A stretch of DNA of 64,000 nucleotides from Pseudomonadota bacterium (GTDB lineage Bacteria; Desulfobacterota; Desulfovibrionia; Desulfovibrionales; Desulfovibrionaceae): assembly GCA_023411815.1 (NCBI GenBank), contig JAEYOJ010000098.1, forward strand, positions 1 to 64,000, written 5' to 3'. A model generated the notes under the pieces. The model saw only the letters and a program-made list of their open reading frames with translations, made no database searches and was not told the DNA's origin. The translations under genes and the position numbers were made by a program. Shown in pieces: positions 43,572 through 51,888 of this stretch. Positions within the stretch are counted from its first letter, which is position 1. Each line of letters begins with the position of its first letter.

Positions 43572-43988
43572 ATGATCGATCTGGATATTACATTCTTCAT
43601 CCAGCTGGTGAACTTCCTCATTATCTGGATGGTGCTCAACCTCATCCTTTATCGCCCTATCCGCGGCATCATCAAGAAGCGCTCGGAGTACATGATGGGA
43701 CAGGTTGGCTCCATCGAGAAGTTCAATGCCCAGGCCGTGACCAAGGTCAAGGACTACGAAGCAGCTCTTGATGCTGCCCGCAAGGTTGGGCTTGACGAGC
43801 GCAACCGTCTGAAGGTCGAAGCCCAGACTCGTGAATCCGAGATTGTCGGTGATGCCGGTCGCGAGGCTGCTTCCAAGATCTCCGCCGCCCGGGCCGAGAT
43901 CGAGTCGCAAGTGAAGAAGGCCATGCAGAGCCTGCAGTCCGAAGTGGACAGGATGGCGAAGAAGGCCACTGACAAGATTCTCGCCTAA
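43572..43988 (+). CDS. F-type ATP synthase subunit b' (AtpF')
   Basis: The 138-residue protein has one N-terminal transmembrane helix (FIQLVNFLIIWMVLNLILYRPI) followed by a long charged coiled coil, as in Fo stator b subunits. A second b gene follows, so this is the b' partner of a heterodimeric stalk. GGGGGCGGTC precedes the ATG. It is the first gene of the operon here; subunits a and c are not in the window. Confidence 0.9.
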   Translation: MIDLDITFFIQLVNFLIIWMVLNLILYRPIRGIIKKRSEYMMGQVGSIEKFNAQAVTKVKDYEAALDAARKVGLDERNRLKVEAQTRESEIVGDAGREAASKISAARAEIESQVKKAMQSLQSEVDRMAKKATDKILA

Positions 43989-44008
43989 GGGGCAAGGAGG
44001 TAAGGACC

Positions 44009-44584
44009 TTGAAACGCGTGCAGACGGTGCTTTGGACCCTGCTCATGCTGCTGGCTACGGCCTGCATGGCTTATGCGGCGGAGCAGGCCGGAGGGGAGGC
44101 CCACGGGCTGCCTTGGAAGGATTTCCTGTTCCGGGTCGTGAACTTCATTTTGGTCGTGGCCATCATCTGGAAGTTCGCCGGTAAGCAGATCAAGGAATTC
44201 TTCAAGGGTCGCCAGTACCAGATCAAGACCGAGTTGGAGGATCTCGACGCGCGGCGCAAGCAGGCCGAGGTCAAGCTCAAGGAAGTCGAGAAGTCCATCT
44301 CCAACATCGAGGCCGAAAAGAAAGCCATTCTCGCAGACTACCGCAAGCAGGGTGAGGCTCTCAAGGACTCCATCGTTGCGGATGCCCAGCGCAAGGCCGA
44401 AGCCATCAAGGCTCAGGCTGAAACGGCAGTCAGTCAGGAGATGAAGCTCGCCACCGAGCGTCTTCGCGCCGAGGTGGCCGAAATGGTTGTGGAAGCCGCC
44501 GAGAAGATGCTCAAGGAAAAGCTCTCGGACAAGAAGCAGCAGCAGCTCGTCGATGACTACGTTACAAAGGTGGTGCTCAATTGA
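44009..44584 (+). CDS. atpF: F-type ATP synthase subunit b
   Basis: The 191-residue stator subunit has an N-terminal hydrophobic segment resembling a signal peptide (LWTLLMLLATACMAYAAEQ). The membrane helix (FLFRVVNFILVVAIIWKFAG) and a long helical stalk follow. The extra N-terminal segment is a delta-proteobacterial trait. It starts with TTG, eight bases after a strong AAGGAGG. The stop overlaps the TTG of atpH. Confidence 0.92.
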   Translation: MKRVQTVLWTLLMLLATACMAYAAEQAGGEAHGLPWKDFLFRVVNFILVVAIIWKFAGKQIKEFFKGRQYQIKTELEDLDARRKQAEVKLKEVEKSISNIEAEKKAILADYRKQGEALKDSIVADAQRKAEAIKAQAETAVSQEMKLATERLRAEVAEMVVEAAEKMLKEKLSDKKQQQLVDDYVTKVVLN

Positions 44585-45132
44585 CCGGGAACATCGTCGC
44601 GCGCAGGTACGCCAAGGCGCTGTTCGCTCTGGGCCAAAGGAAAGGCCCTGCGGAGATTGCGGCCTACGGGAGCGATCTGGCGAAACTGGCTGAGGTCCTT
44701 GCAGCCGAACCTACGGTGCTCAAGGTTTTCAGGAACCCGATTTTCGGCGCGGACAAGAAGAAGGCCGTTGCTGAGGGCATCATGGCCAAGCTTGGCTCTG
44801 GCCAGGTGGTCAAGAATTTCGTCCTGCTACTGGCAGACAAGGAGCGTCTGGCGAATCTGCCTGAGATCCAGGCCGTGTATGCCAAGCTCCAGGATGAGGC
44901 CCAAGGCGTTCTGCGCGGCAAGCTGACCACCGCGATCGCCCTGGACAAGAATCGTCAGGAGCAGCTCAAGGCTTCGCTGGAAAAGAAATCCGATCGCAAG
45001 CTGGTTCTCGACTACGGTGTCGACCCCGCCATTATCGGAGGGCTGGTTCTCAAGATCGGAGATCAGGTGCTGGACGCGAGCCTGCGCGCCCAGCTTCAGA
45101 TGCTCAAGGAAAACATAAAGAGGGGTGAGTAG
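44581..45132 (+). CDS. atpH: F-type ATP synthase subunit delta
   Basis: The 183-residue stalk protein has the OSCP/delta signature: an N-terminal helical domain (RRYAKALFALGQRKG) and a C-terminal domain with LVLDYGVDPAIIGGLVLKIGDQVLDASLRAQL. It connects the F1 head to the b stalk. It starts with TTG inside the atpF stop (TTGA), with AAAGGTGG upstream. Confidence 0.94.
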   Translation: MTGNIVARRYAKALFALGQRKGPAEIAAYGSDLAKLAEVLAAEPTVLKVFRNPIFGADKKKAVAEGIMAKLGSGQVVKNFVLLLADKERLANLPEIQAVYAKLQDEAQGVLRGKLTTAIALDKNRQEQLKASLEKKSDRKLVLDYGVDPAIIGGLVLKIGDQVLDASLRAQLQMLKENIKRGE

Positions 45133-45136
45133 GGCC

Positions 45137-46645
45137 ATGCAGATCAAAGCAGAAGAGATCAGCCAAATTATCGAGACACAGATCGAGAATTACCAGGCGC
45201 AGGTCGAGATGAGCGAGACCGGCACCGTCCTCTCGGTCGGTGACGGCATCGCTCGCGTCTACGGCGTGCAGAACGCCATGGCCATGGAGCTTCTCGAGTT
45301 CCCTGGCGGCGTCATGGGCATGGTCCTCAACCTCGAAGAGGACAACGTGGGCGTGGCCATCCTTGGCGACGACACGGGCATCAACGAGGGCGACCCGGTC
45401 AAGCGCACGGGCAAGATCTTCTCCGTGCCGGTCGGTGACGCGGTCATGGGCCGCGTGCTCAACCCCCTCGGCCAGCCCATCGACGGCATGGGCCCTCTGG
45501 ACACCAAGCTGACCAGCCCCGTGGAGATCAAGGCTCCCGGTATCGTCGCCCGTAAGTCGGTGCATGAGCCCATGTACACCGGCCTGAAGGCCATCGACGC
45601 CATGACGCCCATCGGCCGCGGCCAGCGCGAACTGATCATCGGCGACCGTCAGACCGGCAAGACCGCTGTCTGCGTGGACGCCATCCTGGCCCAGAAGAAT
45701 TCCGACATCCACTGCTTCTATGTGGCCATCGGCCAGAAGAAGGCCTCGGTCGCACTGGTCGCCGACGTGCTCCGCCGCCACGGCGCCATGGAGTACACGA
45801 CGATCATTTCGGCCACGGCTTCCGAGCCTGCTCCGCTGCAGTTCATCGCCGCCTACGCCGGCGCCACCATGGCCGAGTTCTACCGCAACAACGGCAAGCA
45901 CGCCCTCATCATCTATGACGACCTGTCCAAGCAGGCCACTGCTTACCGCCAGATGTCGCTGCTGCTGCGCCGCCCTCCGGGACGCGAAGCTTTCCCCGGC
46001 GACGTGTTCTACCTCCACTCCCGCTTGCTTGAGCGCGCCGCCAAGGTTTCCGACGCCCTGGGCGCCGGCTCCATGACGGCTCTGCCCATCATCGAGACGC
46101 AGGCCGGTGACGTGTCCGCGTACATCCCGACCAACGTTATCTCCATCACCGACGGTCAGGTGTACCTGGAGCCCAACCTGTTCAACGCCGGTGTCCGCCC
46201 GGCCATCAACGTCGGTCTGTCCGTCTCCCGCGTGGGCGGCGCCGCTCAGGTCAAGGCCATGAAGCAGGTCGCCGGCACCCTGCGTCTGGACCTCGCCCAG
46301 TACCGCGAGCTGGCCGCATTCGCCGGTTTCGGCTCCGACCTGGACAAGGCCACCCAGCAGAAGCTCAACCGCGGCGCGCGCATGGTCGAGCTGCTCAAGC
46401 AGCCTCAGTACCAGCCCCTGCCGGTTGAGGAACAGGTTTCCGTGATCTACGCCGGCGGCCGCGGTTACATGGACGATGTGCCCGTATCCGCCGTGCGCAA
46501 GTTCGAGGCCGAATTCCTCGAATTCCTGCGCAACGCCAAGGCTGACGTGCTCAAGGACATCCGCGAGAAAAAGGCTTTGGACCAGGAAGTCGAAGGCAAG
46601 CTCAAGGCTGCCCTGGAAGAGTTCAAGAAGGGCTTTAGGGCCTAG
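45137..46645 (+). CDS. atpA: F-type ATP synthase subunit alpha
   Basis: The 502-residue subunit has the P-loop GDRQTGKTAVCVD, the DDLSKQA Walker B-like stretch and the signature PAINVGLSVSRVGGAAQVKAM. It forms the non-catalytic nucleotide sites of the F1 hexamer. ATG at 45137 begins the family-typical MQIKAEEISQII; a GTG at 45125 overlaps atpH. Length is normal. Confidence 0.97.
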   Translation: MQIKAEEISQIIETQIENYQAQVEMSETGTVLSVGDGIARVYGVQNAMAMELLEFPGGVMGMVLNLEEDNVGVAILGDDTGINEGDPVKRTGKIFSVPVGDAVMGRVLNPLGQPIDGMGPLDTKLTSPVEIKAPGIVARKSVHEPMYTGLKAIDAMTPIGRGQRELIIGDRQTGKTAVCVDAILAQKNSDIHCFYVAIGQKKASVALVADVLRRHGAMEYTTIISATASEPAPLQFIAAYAGATMAEFYRNNGKHALIIYDDLSKQATAYRQMSLLLRRPPGREAFPGDVFYLHSRLLERAAKVSDALGAGSMTALPIIETQAGDVSAYIPTNVISITDGQVYLEPNLFNAGVRPAINVGLSVSRVGGAAQVKAMKQVAGTLRLDLAQYRELAAFAGFGSDLDKATQQKLNRGARMVELLKQPQYQPLPVEEQVSVIYAGGRGYMDDVPVSAVRKFEAEFLEFLRNAKADVLKDIREKKALDQEVEGKLKAALEEFKKGFRA

Positions 46646-46666
46646 GGCCAAAGGAGGGCTTGAGAC

Positions 46667-47542
46667 ATGCCTTCCCTGAAGGACGTCAAGATCAAGATAT
46701 CTGCGGTCAAGAAGACCAAGCAGATCACCAAGGCCATGAACATGGTGTCCTCGGCCAAGCTGCGCAAGGCCCAGGATCGCATCGTTCGCTTCCGGCCTTA
46801 CGCCCAGAAGTTCTATGAAATGCTGGGCGAGCTGGCCTCGGGTGTCGATCCCTCCACGCATCCGCTTTTGTCGGTGCGTGAAGAGGTAAAGACGGTAGGT
46901 ATCCTGCTGGTCACTTCCGACCGCGGACTGGCCGGCAGCTTCAACGTCAACCTGATCAACACCGCCAAGAGACTGGCCGCCGCCAAGGTGGCCGAGGGCA
47001 AGGCGGTCAAGTTCTACTGCGTGGGCAAAAAGGGCCGCGACGCGATCCGCAAGTCTGATTACGAGACCGTGCGCGCCTACCATGACAAGATGAGCTCGAA
47101 CTTCGACTTCTCCCTGGCCAACGAACTTGGCAAGGAGATCATCGGTGCCTACATCGCCGGTGCGCTGGACGAGGTCATTCTGGTCTATGGCGAGCTCGAG
47201 TCGCTGGCGCGTCAGACGCCCAGGGCGCTGACCGTCCTGCCCATCAAGCCCGAAGAGGGCAAGGCCGCTGGCGGCCCGCGCAGCGAGTACATCTACGAGC
47301 CCAGTGTGGTGGATCTGCTGGCCGAGCTTCTGCCGAGATTCGTCAACGTTCAGGTCTATCGTGGCCTGCTTGACACCTCCGCAAGCGAGCACGCCGCGCG
47401 CATGGCTGCCATGGACAACGCGACCAGGGCCTGCGACGACATGGTCGGCGCTCTGACCCTTGCCTACAACAAGGCACGTCAGGCGACCATCACCAAGGAG
47501 CTTATGGATATTGTCGGCGGCGCTGAGGCGCTCAAAGGCTAA
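46667..47542 (+). CDS. atpG: F-type ATP synthase subunit gamma
   Basis: The 291-residue central stalk subunit has the N-terminal helix with IKISAVKKTKQITKAMNMVSSAKLRKAQ and the C-terminal helix ASEHAARMAAMDNATRACDDM. TSDRGLAGSFN lies in the middle. It rotates within the F1 head. AAGGAGG lies nine bases before the ATG. It sits between atpA and atpD as usual. Confidence 0.96.
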   Translation: MPSLKDVKIKISAVKKTKQITKAMNMVSSAKLRKAQDRIVRFRPYAQKFYEMLGELASGVDPSTHPLLSVREEVKTVGILLVTSDRGLAGSFNVNLINTAKRLAAAKVAEGKAVKFYCVGKKGRDAIRKSDYETVRAYHDKMSSNFDFSLANELGKEIIGAYIAGALDEVILVYGELESLARQTPRALTVLPIKPEEGKAAGGPRSEYIYEPSVVDLLAELLPRFVNVQVYRGLLDTSASEHAARMAAMDNATRACDDMVGALTLAYNKARQATITKELMDIVGGAEALKG

Positions 47543-47561
47543 AAGGGGGCATAAAACCGCT

Positions 47562-48965
47562 ATGGCTAACACAGGCAAGATTGTGCAGGTCATCGGCGCT
47601 GTCGTGGACGTGGAGTTCCCGGAAGGGCAACTCCCAAACATCCTCAACGCGCTGGAAATCAAGAACCCTAACAACCAGGATGCTCCTGAGCTGGTGTGCG
47701 AGGTTGCTCAGCACCTCGGCGACAACGTCGTGCGCACCATCGCCATGGACGCCACCGAGGGTCTGGTGCGCGGCATGCCCGCCATCGACACGGGCAAGCC
47801 CATTGCCGTCCCGGTCGGCACCGCCTCCCTTGGCCGCATCATGAACGTCGTCGGCCGTCCCGTGGACGAGCTCGGACCCGTGGATGCCAAGGAATCCTGG
47901 CCCATCCACCGTCCGGCTCCGGCCTTTACGGAGCAGTCGACGAAGGTTGAAGTGCTCGAAACCGGCATCAAGGTCGTGGACCTGCTCATCCCGTTCCCCA
48001 AGGGCGGCAAGATGGGCCTGTTCGGCGGCGCCGGCGTGGGCAAGACCGTTATCCTCATGGAGATGATCAACAACATCGCCAAGCAGCACGGCGGCAAGTC
48101 CGTGTTCGCCGGCGTGGGTGAGCGTACCCGTGAAGGCAACGACCTGTACCACGAAATGAAGGACGCCGGCGTTCTCCCGAAGGCCGCCTTGATTTACGGC
48201 CAGATGAACGAGCCCCCAGGAGCCCGCGCCCGCGTGGCCCTGACCGCTCTGACCATCGCCGAGTACTTCCGCGATGTGGACGGCGAGGACGTGCTCCTGT
48301 TCGTCGACAACATCTTCCGCTTCACGCAGGCGGGTTCCGAAGTGTCGGCTCTCCTCGGCCGCATGCCTTCCGCGGTGGGCTATCAGCCGACCCTGGGCAC
48401 CGACCTTGGCGGTCTGCAGGAACGCATCACGTCGACCAACAAGGGCTCCATCACGTCGGTTCAGGCCGTGTACGTGCCCGCCGACGACTTGACCGACCCG
48501 GCGCCCGCCACGACGTTCGCGCACTTGGACGGAACGCTGGTTCTCTCGCGCCAGATCGCCGAGCTGGGCATCTACCCCGCCGTGGATCCGCTCGACTCGA
48601 CCTCGCGCATCCTGGACCCCAACGTCCTGGGTGTCGAGCACTACGGCACGGCCCGCACCGTGCAGCAGATCCTTCAGAAGTACAAGGACCTGCAGGACAT
48701 CATCGCCATCCTGGGCATGGACGAGCTTTCGGACGAGGACAAGATCACGGTTGCGCGCGCTCGCCGCATCCAGCGCTTCCTCTCCCAGCCGTTCCACGTG
48801 GCCGAGGCCTTCACCGGCCGCCCGGGCAAGTACGTGAAGCTTGAGGACACCATCCGCGGCTTCAAGGAGATCATCGAGGGCAAGCACGACACCCTGCCTG
48901 AGTCCGCCTTCTACATGTGCGGCGGAATCGAAGAGGCTGTCGAGAATGCCAAGAAGCAGGGGTAA
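47562..48965 (+). CDS. atpD: F-type ATP synthase subunit beta
   Basis: The 467-residue catalytic subunit has Walker A GGAGVGKTVILMEMI, GVGERTREGNDLYHEM, Walker B LLFVDNIFRF and the signature PAVDPLDSTS. All catalytic residues appear present. It starts MANTGKIVQVIGAVVDVEF at 47562; the frame upstream lies inside atpG and is not part of the protein. Confidence 0.97.
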   Translation: MANTGKIVQVIGAVVDVEFPEGQLPNILNALEIKNPNNQDAPELVCEVAQHLGDNVVRTIAMDATEGLVRGMPAIDTGKPIAVPVGTASLGRIMNVVGRPVDELGPVDAKESWPIHRPAPAFTEQSTKVEVLETGIKVVDLLIPFPKGGKMGLFGGAGVGKTVILMEMINNIAKQHGGKSVFAGVGERTREGNDLYHEMKDAGVLPKAALIYGQMNEPPGARARVALTALTIAEYFRDVDGEDVLLFVDNIFRFTQAGSEVSALLGRMPSAVGYQPTLGTDLGGLQERITSTNKGSITSVQAVYVPADDLTDPAPATTFAHLDGTLVLSRQIAELGIYPAVDPLDSTSRILDPNVLGVEHYGTARTVQQILQKYKDLQDIIAILGMDELSDEDKITVARARRIQRFLSQPFHVAEAFTGRPGKYVKLEDTIRGFKEIIEGKHDTLPESAFYMCGGIEEAVENAKKQG

Positions 48966-48971
48966 CCCCCT

Positions 48972-49400
48972 ATGAGCAACCAGATTCAGCTTGAGATAGT
49001 CACCCCCGACCGCAAGGTGCTCTCGGAGAAGGTGGACTACGTGGGTGCGCCCGGCATCGTGGGCGAGTTCGGCGTGCTGCCGAACCACATCCCGTTCCTC
49101 TCCGCCCTGGGCATCGGCAACCTGTACTACAAGCTTGGCGGCAAGACGCACTACGTCTTCATCGCCGGCGGGTTTGCCGAAGTTGGACCGGAGCGTGTGA
49201 CCGTATTGGCTGAGATCGCTGAGCGCGCCGCCGAGATCGATGTGGAGCGTGCTCGCAAGGCAAGGGAGCGTGCCGAGTCCCGGCTGCAAAAGCGTGCCGA
49301 GGATGTGAACTTCGCACGCGCCCAGGCTTCGCTGCAGCGGTCCCTGGCTCGCCTGCGCTGCCGCACTTCCGCCGAGGGCGCCGGCACTTGCTCGCTCTAG
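48972..49400 (+). CDS. atpC: F-type ATP synthase subunit epsilon
   Basis: The 142-residue subunit has the beta-sandwich start (QLEIVTPDRKVLSEKVDYVGAPGIVGEFGVLP) and a C-terminal helical arm of about 50 residues. It ends in an atypical Cys-containing tail (RCRTSAEGAGTCSL). Epsilon couples and can inhibit rotation. It is the last gene of the cluster, six bases after atpD, and is followed by a strong terminator. Confidence 0.94.
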   Translation: MSNQIQLEIVTPDRKVLSEKVDYVGAPGIVGEFGVLPNHIPFLSALGIGNLYYKLGGKTHYVFIAGGFAEVGPERVTVLAEIAERAAEIDVERARKARERAESRLQKRAEDVNFARAQASLQRSLARLRCRTSAEGAGTCSL

Positions 49401-49453
49401 ACAATTGAACCCCTGCGGCCTGCTTCGGGCTGGCCGCAACGGATTGTGATCAT

Positions 49454-49492
49454 GACAGGCCCTGGAGTACTCCAGGGCCTGTCTTCTTTTTT
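49454..49492 (+). terminator. Strong terminator of the atp operon
   Basis: A perfect 30-nt palindrome (49454-49483, arms starting GACAGGCCCTGGAG) is followed by TTCTTTTTT. Confidence 0.92.
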
Positions 49493-49579
49493 GCTTTACA
49501 AGCGCTATCGCCCTTCCGTACACAAGCTGGACGCGTGATTTAACGCCAGATGGGCTTGCGTGGTCGTCGCAGACATTCA

Positions 49580-50968
49580 ATGGAGAAGGAATTGAGCTTC
49601 CCTGAATCCATACATGCACTTGTGCTTGCCGCCGGCAAGGGTACTCGCATGCGCTCCAATTTGCCCAAGGTGCTGCATACGCTCCTGGGCGAGCCAATGC
49701 TGTGGTACGTTCACCAAACCCTAGCGAAACTTTTCGGCGACAGGGTGCATACGGTCATCGGCTGCGGAGCCGACATGGTCAGGGCCGCCTTCCCGGAGCT
49801 TCAGGGCCGCTTCGTGTACCAGGCCGAACAGCTCGGCACCGGCCATGCCTTGCAGGTAGCCTGGGAGAGCATCATGTCCCTGGGCCTTCGGCATGTCGCC
49901 ATCGTGAATGGAGATACGCCATTGCTGCCGTCGGAGCGGATGGAGCAGCTCGTTCGAACCGCGCTTGATCGCAACGCCGCACTGGCTTTCCTGTCCATCA
50001 CTCCACCAGATCCAGGGGCCTATGGCCGGGTCCTGCGCGGCGACGACGGCTCGGTAACGGCTATAGTCGAAGCGAAGGATTACGATAGGGCAACGCATGG
50101 GCCGGATCGCGGAGAGGTGAACGCGGGGATCTACTTCCTCGACATGCAACTGATGGCCCCGCTGCTGCCGTTGCTCAGGAACGAGAACAAGAGCGGCGAG
50201 TTCTACATAACCGACCTGGTCAATCTCGCGGCCTCCCAAGGTCTAGGCGTTGCTGCCGTGGAATGCGGCTATCAGCCAGAGCTCATGGGCATCAACACTC
50301 CCTTTGAGCTTGTCTGCGCGGAAGACCGCCTGGCGTCCACCATCGCCCTGCAATGGCTGCGGAAAGGCGTGCTCGTGCGCAATCCCGGTCAGGCGCGCAT
50401 CGGCCCGCGGGTGATCCTGGAGCCCGGGGCAGAAATCAACGGACCGTGCGAGTTCTACGGGCGCAGCGTGGTGAGGTGCGGAGCGCGTGTGGATTCGAAT
50501 TGCATAGTGCGTGACAGTGAACTGGCTGCGGGGGCCCACCTGCGCCACTTCAGCCATGCCGAGGGAGCCCTGCTGGGCCCTGGAAGCATTGCCGGGCCTT
50601 ATGTGCGCCTCAGGCCCGGAGCCGTGCTGGAAGAAGGTTCCCACGCGGGCAACTTCGTGGAAATGAAGAAAGCCGTGCTGGGCAAGGGGGCCAAGGCCAA
50701 CCATCTGACCTATCTCGGCGATGCCGAGGTGGGCGAGGGTACGAATATCGGCGCGGGAACGATCACATGCAACTACGACGGCAAGCTGAAGCATAAGACC
50801 GTCATCGGCCGGAACGTATTTGTCGGCAGCAACACCGCCCTGGTCGCACCGATCACGGTTGGCGACGAGGCTCTTGTCGGCGCCGGTTCCACCTTGACCA
50901 AGAATGTGGAACCCGGCCAGTTGGCGATTGCGCGTCAGCGGCAGACGAACCTGAAACGCAGGAAATAG
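49580..50968 (+). CDS. glmU: Bifunctional GlcNAc-1-P uridyltransferase / GlcN-1-P acetyltransferase
   Basis: The 462-residue enzyme has the N-terminal pyrophosphorylase motif LAAGKGTRMRSNLPKVLH. A C-terminal left-handed beta-helix follows, with YVRLRPGAVLEEGSHAGNFVEMKKA and the acetyltransferase region NIGAGTITCNYDG. It makes UDP-GlcNAc for peptidoglycan and LPS. ATG at 49580 has a poor ribosome-binding site; TTG at 49592 is preceded by GGAGAAGG and may be the true start. It follows the atp terminator. Confidence 0.95.
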   Translation: MEKELSFPESIHALVLAAGKGTRMRSNLPKVLHTLLGEPMLWYVHQTLAKLFGDRVHTVIGCGADMVRAAFPELQGRFVYQAEQLGTGHALQVAWESIMSLGLRHVAIVNGDTPLLPSERMEQLVRTALDRNAALAFLSITPPDPGAYGRVLRGDDGSVTAIVEAKDYDRATHGPDRGEVNAGIYFLDMQLMAPLLPLLRNENKSGEFYITDLVNLAASQGLGVAAVECGYQPELMGINTPFELVCAEDRLASTIALQWLRKGVLVRNPGQARIGPRVILEPGAEINGPCEFYGRSVVRCGARVDSNCIVRDSELAAGAHLRHFSHAEGALLGPGSIAGPYVRLRPGAVLEEGSHAGNFVEMKKAVLGKGAKANHLTYLGDAEVGEGTNIGAGTITCNYDGKLKHKTVIGRNVFVGSNTALVAPITVGDEALVGAGSTLTKNVEPGQLAIARQRQTNLKRRK

Positions 50969-51016
50969 CTCGACGCCGCTATTGATTTGCGGCGAGGAAA
51001 TGGCTAAATTTTCAGT

Positions 51017-51193
51017 ATGGAACTAATTGAGCAGCTTGCCAATCGTATAGAAGTTTTGCTCCAGCGCAAGCGCGAGCTTGAGCAGGAGAATCGTCAGATG
51101 AAGGCCGAGCTTGAGGAAGTCAGGCGCGGTAAAGAGGAGATTTTGGCCAGAGTCAACGGTCTCCTGCAACGTGTTCAGGAAGAAACGTTGTAG
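51017..51193 (+). CDS. ZapB-like coiled-coil cell division protein, 58 residues
   Basis: This short frame encodes MELIEQLANRIEVLLQRKRE and continues as a heptad-patterned coiled coil (LEQENRQMKAELEEVRRGKE) to residue 58. Size, composition and place directly before zapA match ZapB-like proteins that bridge ZapA at the Z-ring. The coding call rests on the clean coiled-coil translation and on synteny. The ribosome-binding site before the ATG is weak. Confidence 0.75.
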   Translation: MELIEQLANRIEVLLQRKRELEQENRQMKAELEEVRRGKEEILARVNGLLQRVQEETL

Positions 51194-51208
51194 GACTCAT
51201 GCACTTGC

Positions 51209-51487
51209 ATGTCCCGTTATACCTTGACTGTTCTGGGGCTGGAAATCTCCTTCGTCACTGACGCAGGAAGCGCTAGGATTTACGATGCCCGTGATCATGT
51301 TGAGAAGCAATTCAGCCTTTTGAATCAGGATGGGAAGAACCTTAGCAAGGAGAAACTCCTTACTGTTCTGGCACTGAGTTTAGCGGACGATTCCCTGCAG
51401 TCAACCCAGAAGCTGCGCGAGTATGAAGAAGCGATTGATCGGCTTTTGGAGAAAATAGACTTGGCAAACGCCAAAACGGCTTTATAG
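51209..51487 (+). CDS. zapA: Cell division protein ZapA
   Basis: The 92-residue protein has the ZapA pattern. An N-terminal beta-rich half (YTLTVLGLEISFVTDAGSARI) is followed by a C-terminal coiled coil (LREYEEAIDRLLEKIDLANAK). ZapA crosslinks FtsZ filaments at mid-cell. It lies 15 bases after the ZapB-like gene. Its last codons contain the promoter of the 6S RNA gene that follows, the same zapA-ssrS order known in gamma-proteobacteria. Confidence 0.88.
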   Translation: MSRYTLTVLGLEISFVTDAGSARIYDARDHVEKQFSLLNQDGKNLSKEKLLTVLALSLADDSLQSTQKLREYEEAIDRLLEKIDLANAKTAL

Positions 51488-51488
51488 T
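51461..51488 (+). promoter_or_regulatory. Promoter of 6S RNA, inside the end of zapA
   Basis: TTGGCA and TATAGT, each five of six to consensus, are 16 bases apart. The predicted start, seven bases past the -10 box, falls on 51495, the 5' end expected for the 6S RNA. Confidence 0.75.
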
Positions 51489-51494
51489 TGTTCT

Positions 51495-51676
51495 GGTCTC
51501 CCTGGGGTGTGCGTGATTGTCATGTTTCTTTCTGAGCCAATGACGAAATAACGGGTGCTGCTCCCGTCCGGGCCCGTGCGCAGCCCGCGAGATCGGGAAG
51601 CCTGACGGCCTGGCAGCGGCGCCCACCTGGCAAGCCAGGTTCAAAAGAACTGACGACACGGCTCCCTGGGGTAGCC
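51495..51676 (+). ncRNA. ssrS: 6S RNA (SsrS)
   Basis: This 182-nt segment matches the known 6S pattern. It has a closing stem made by CCCTGGGGTGTG near the 5' end and CACGGCTCCCTGGGG near the 3' end, and TTCTGAGCCAATG at the first half of the central bubble. GGGAAGCC follows, then CACCTGGCAAGCCAGGTTC and GACGACACGG, which parallel E. coli 6S (CTGAGCC, GAGAAGCC, CACCTTGAACCAAGG, GCGGCGGCA). 6S RNA mimics an open promoter and holds sigma-70 RNA polymerase in stationary phase. Length (about 184 in E. coli), position after zapA and the promoter all agree. Confidence 0.88.
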
Positions 51677-51888
51677 ATATGACGACGTCAAGTCGTTGAG
51701 TTATATATGCGAGCCTTCCGCCAAGTCTGCCATTCCCGCGCGCGGGTTCAACCCGGCTCCTCCTAGACTGCACATCGTCGCCTTTGACCATATGCGAAAA
51801 GCGGCTGGGCCATGGCCCGCCCAACGCTACCGATCACTCCAACCCCAGCGCAGGCGGGGCAATGCCTGTTGCCATATAGGAGGCGCGC

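Noticed and set aside
45104..47674. 856-residue minus-strand open frame opposite atpA and atpG
   Set aside because: It is a GC-driven shadow of two certain genes, rich in Leu/Val/His/Asp from complementary codons.
47532..49697. 721-residue minus-strand open frame opposite atpD and atpC
   Set aside because: Same reason: it is the antisense of certain genes and crosses a strong terminator.
51677..51888. ygfA-like gene after the 6S RNA, as in gamma-proteobacteria
   Set aside because: No such coding frame is present; rny follows instead.
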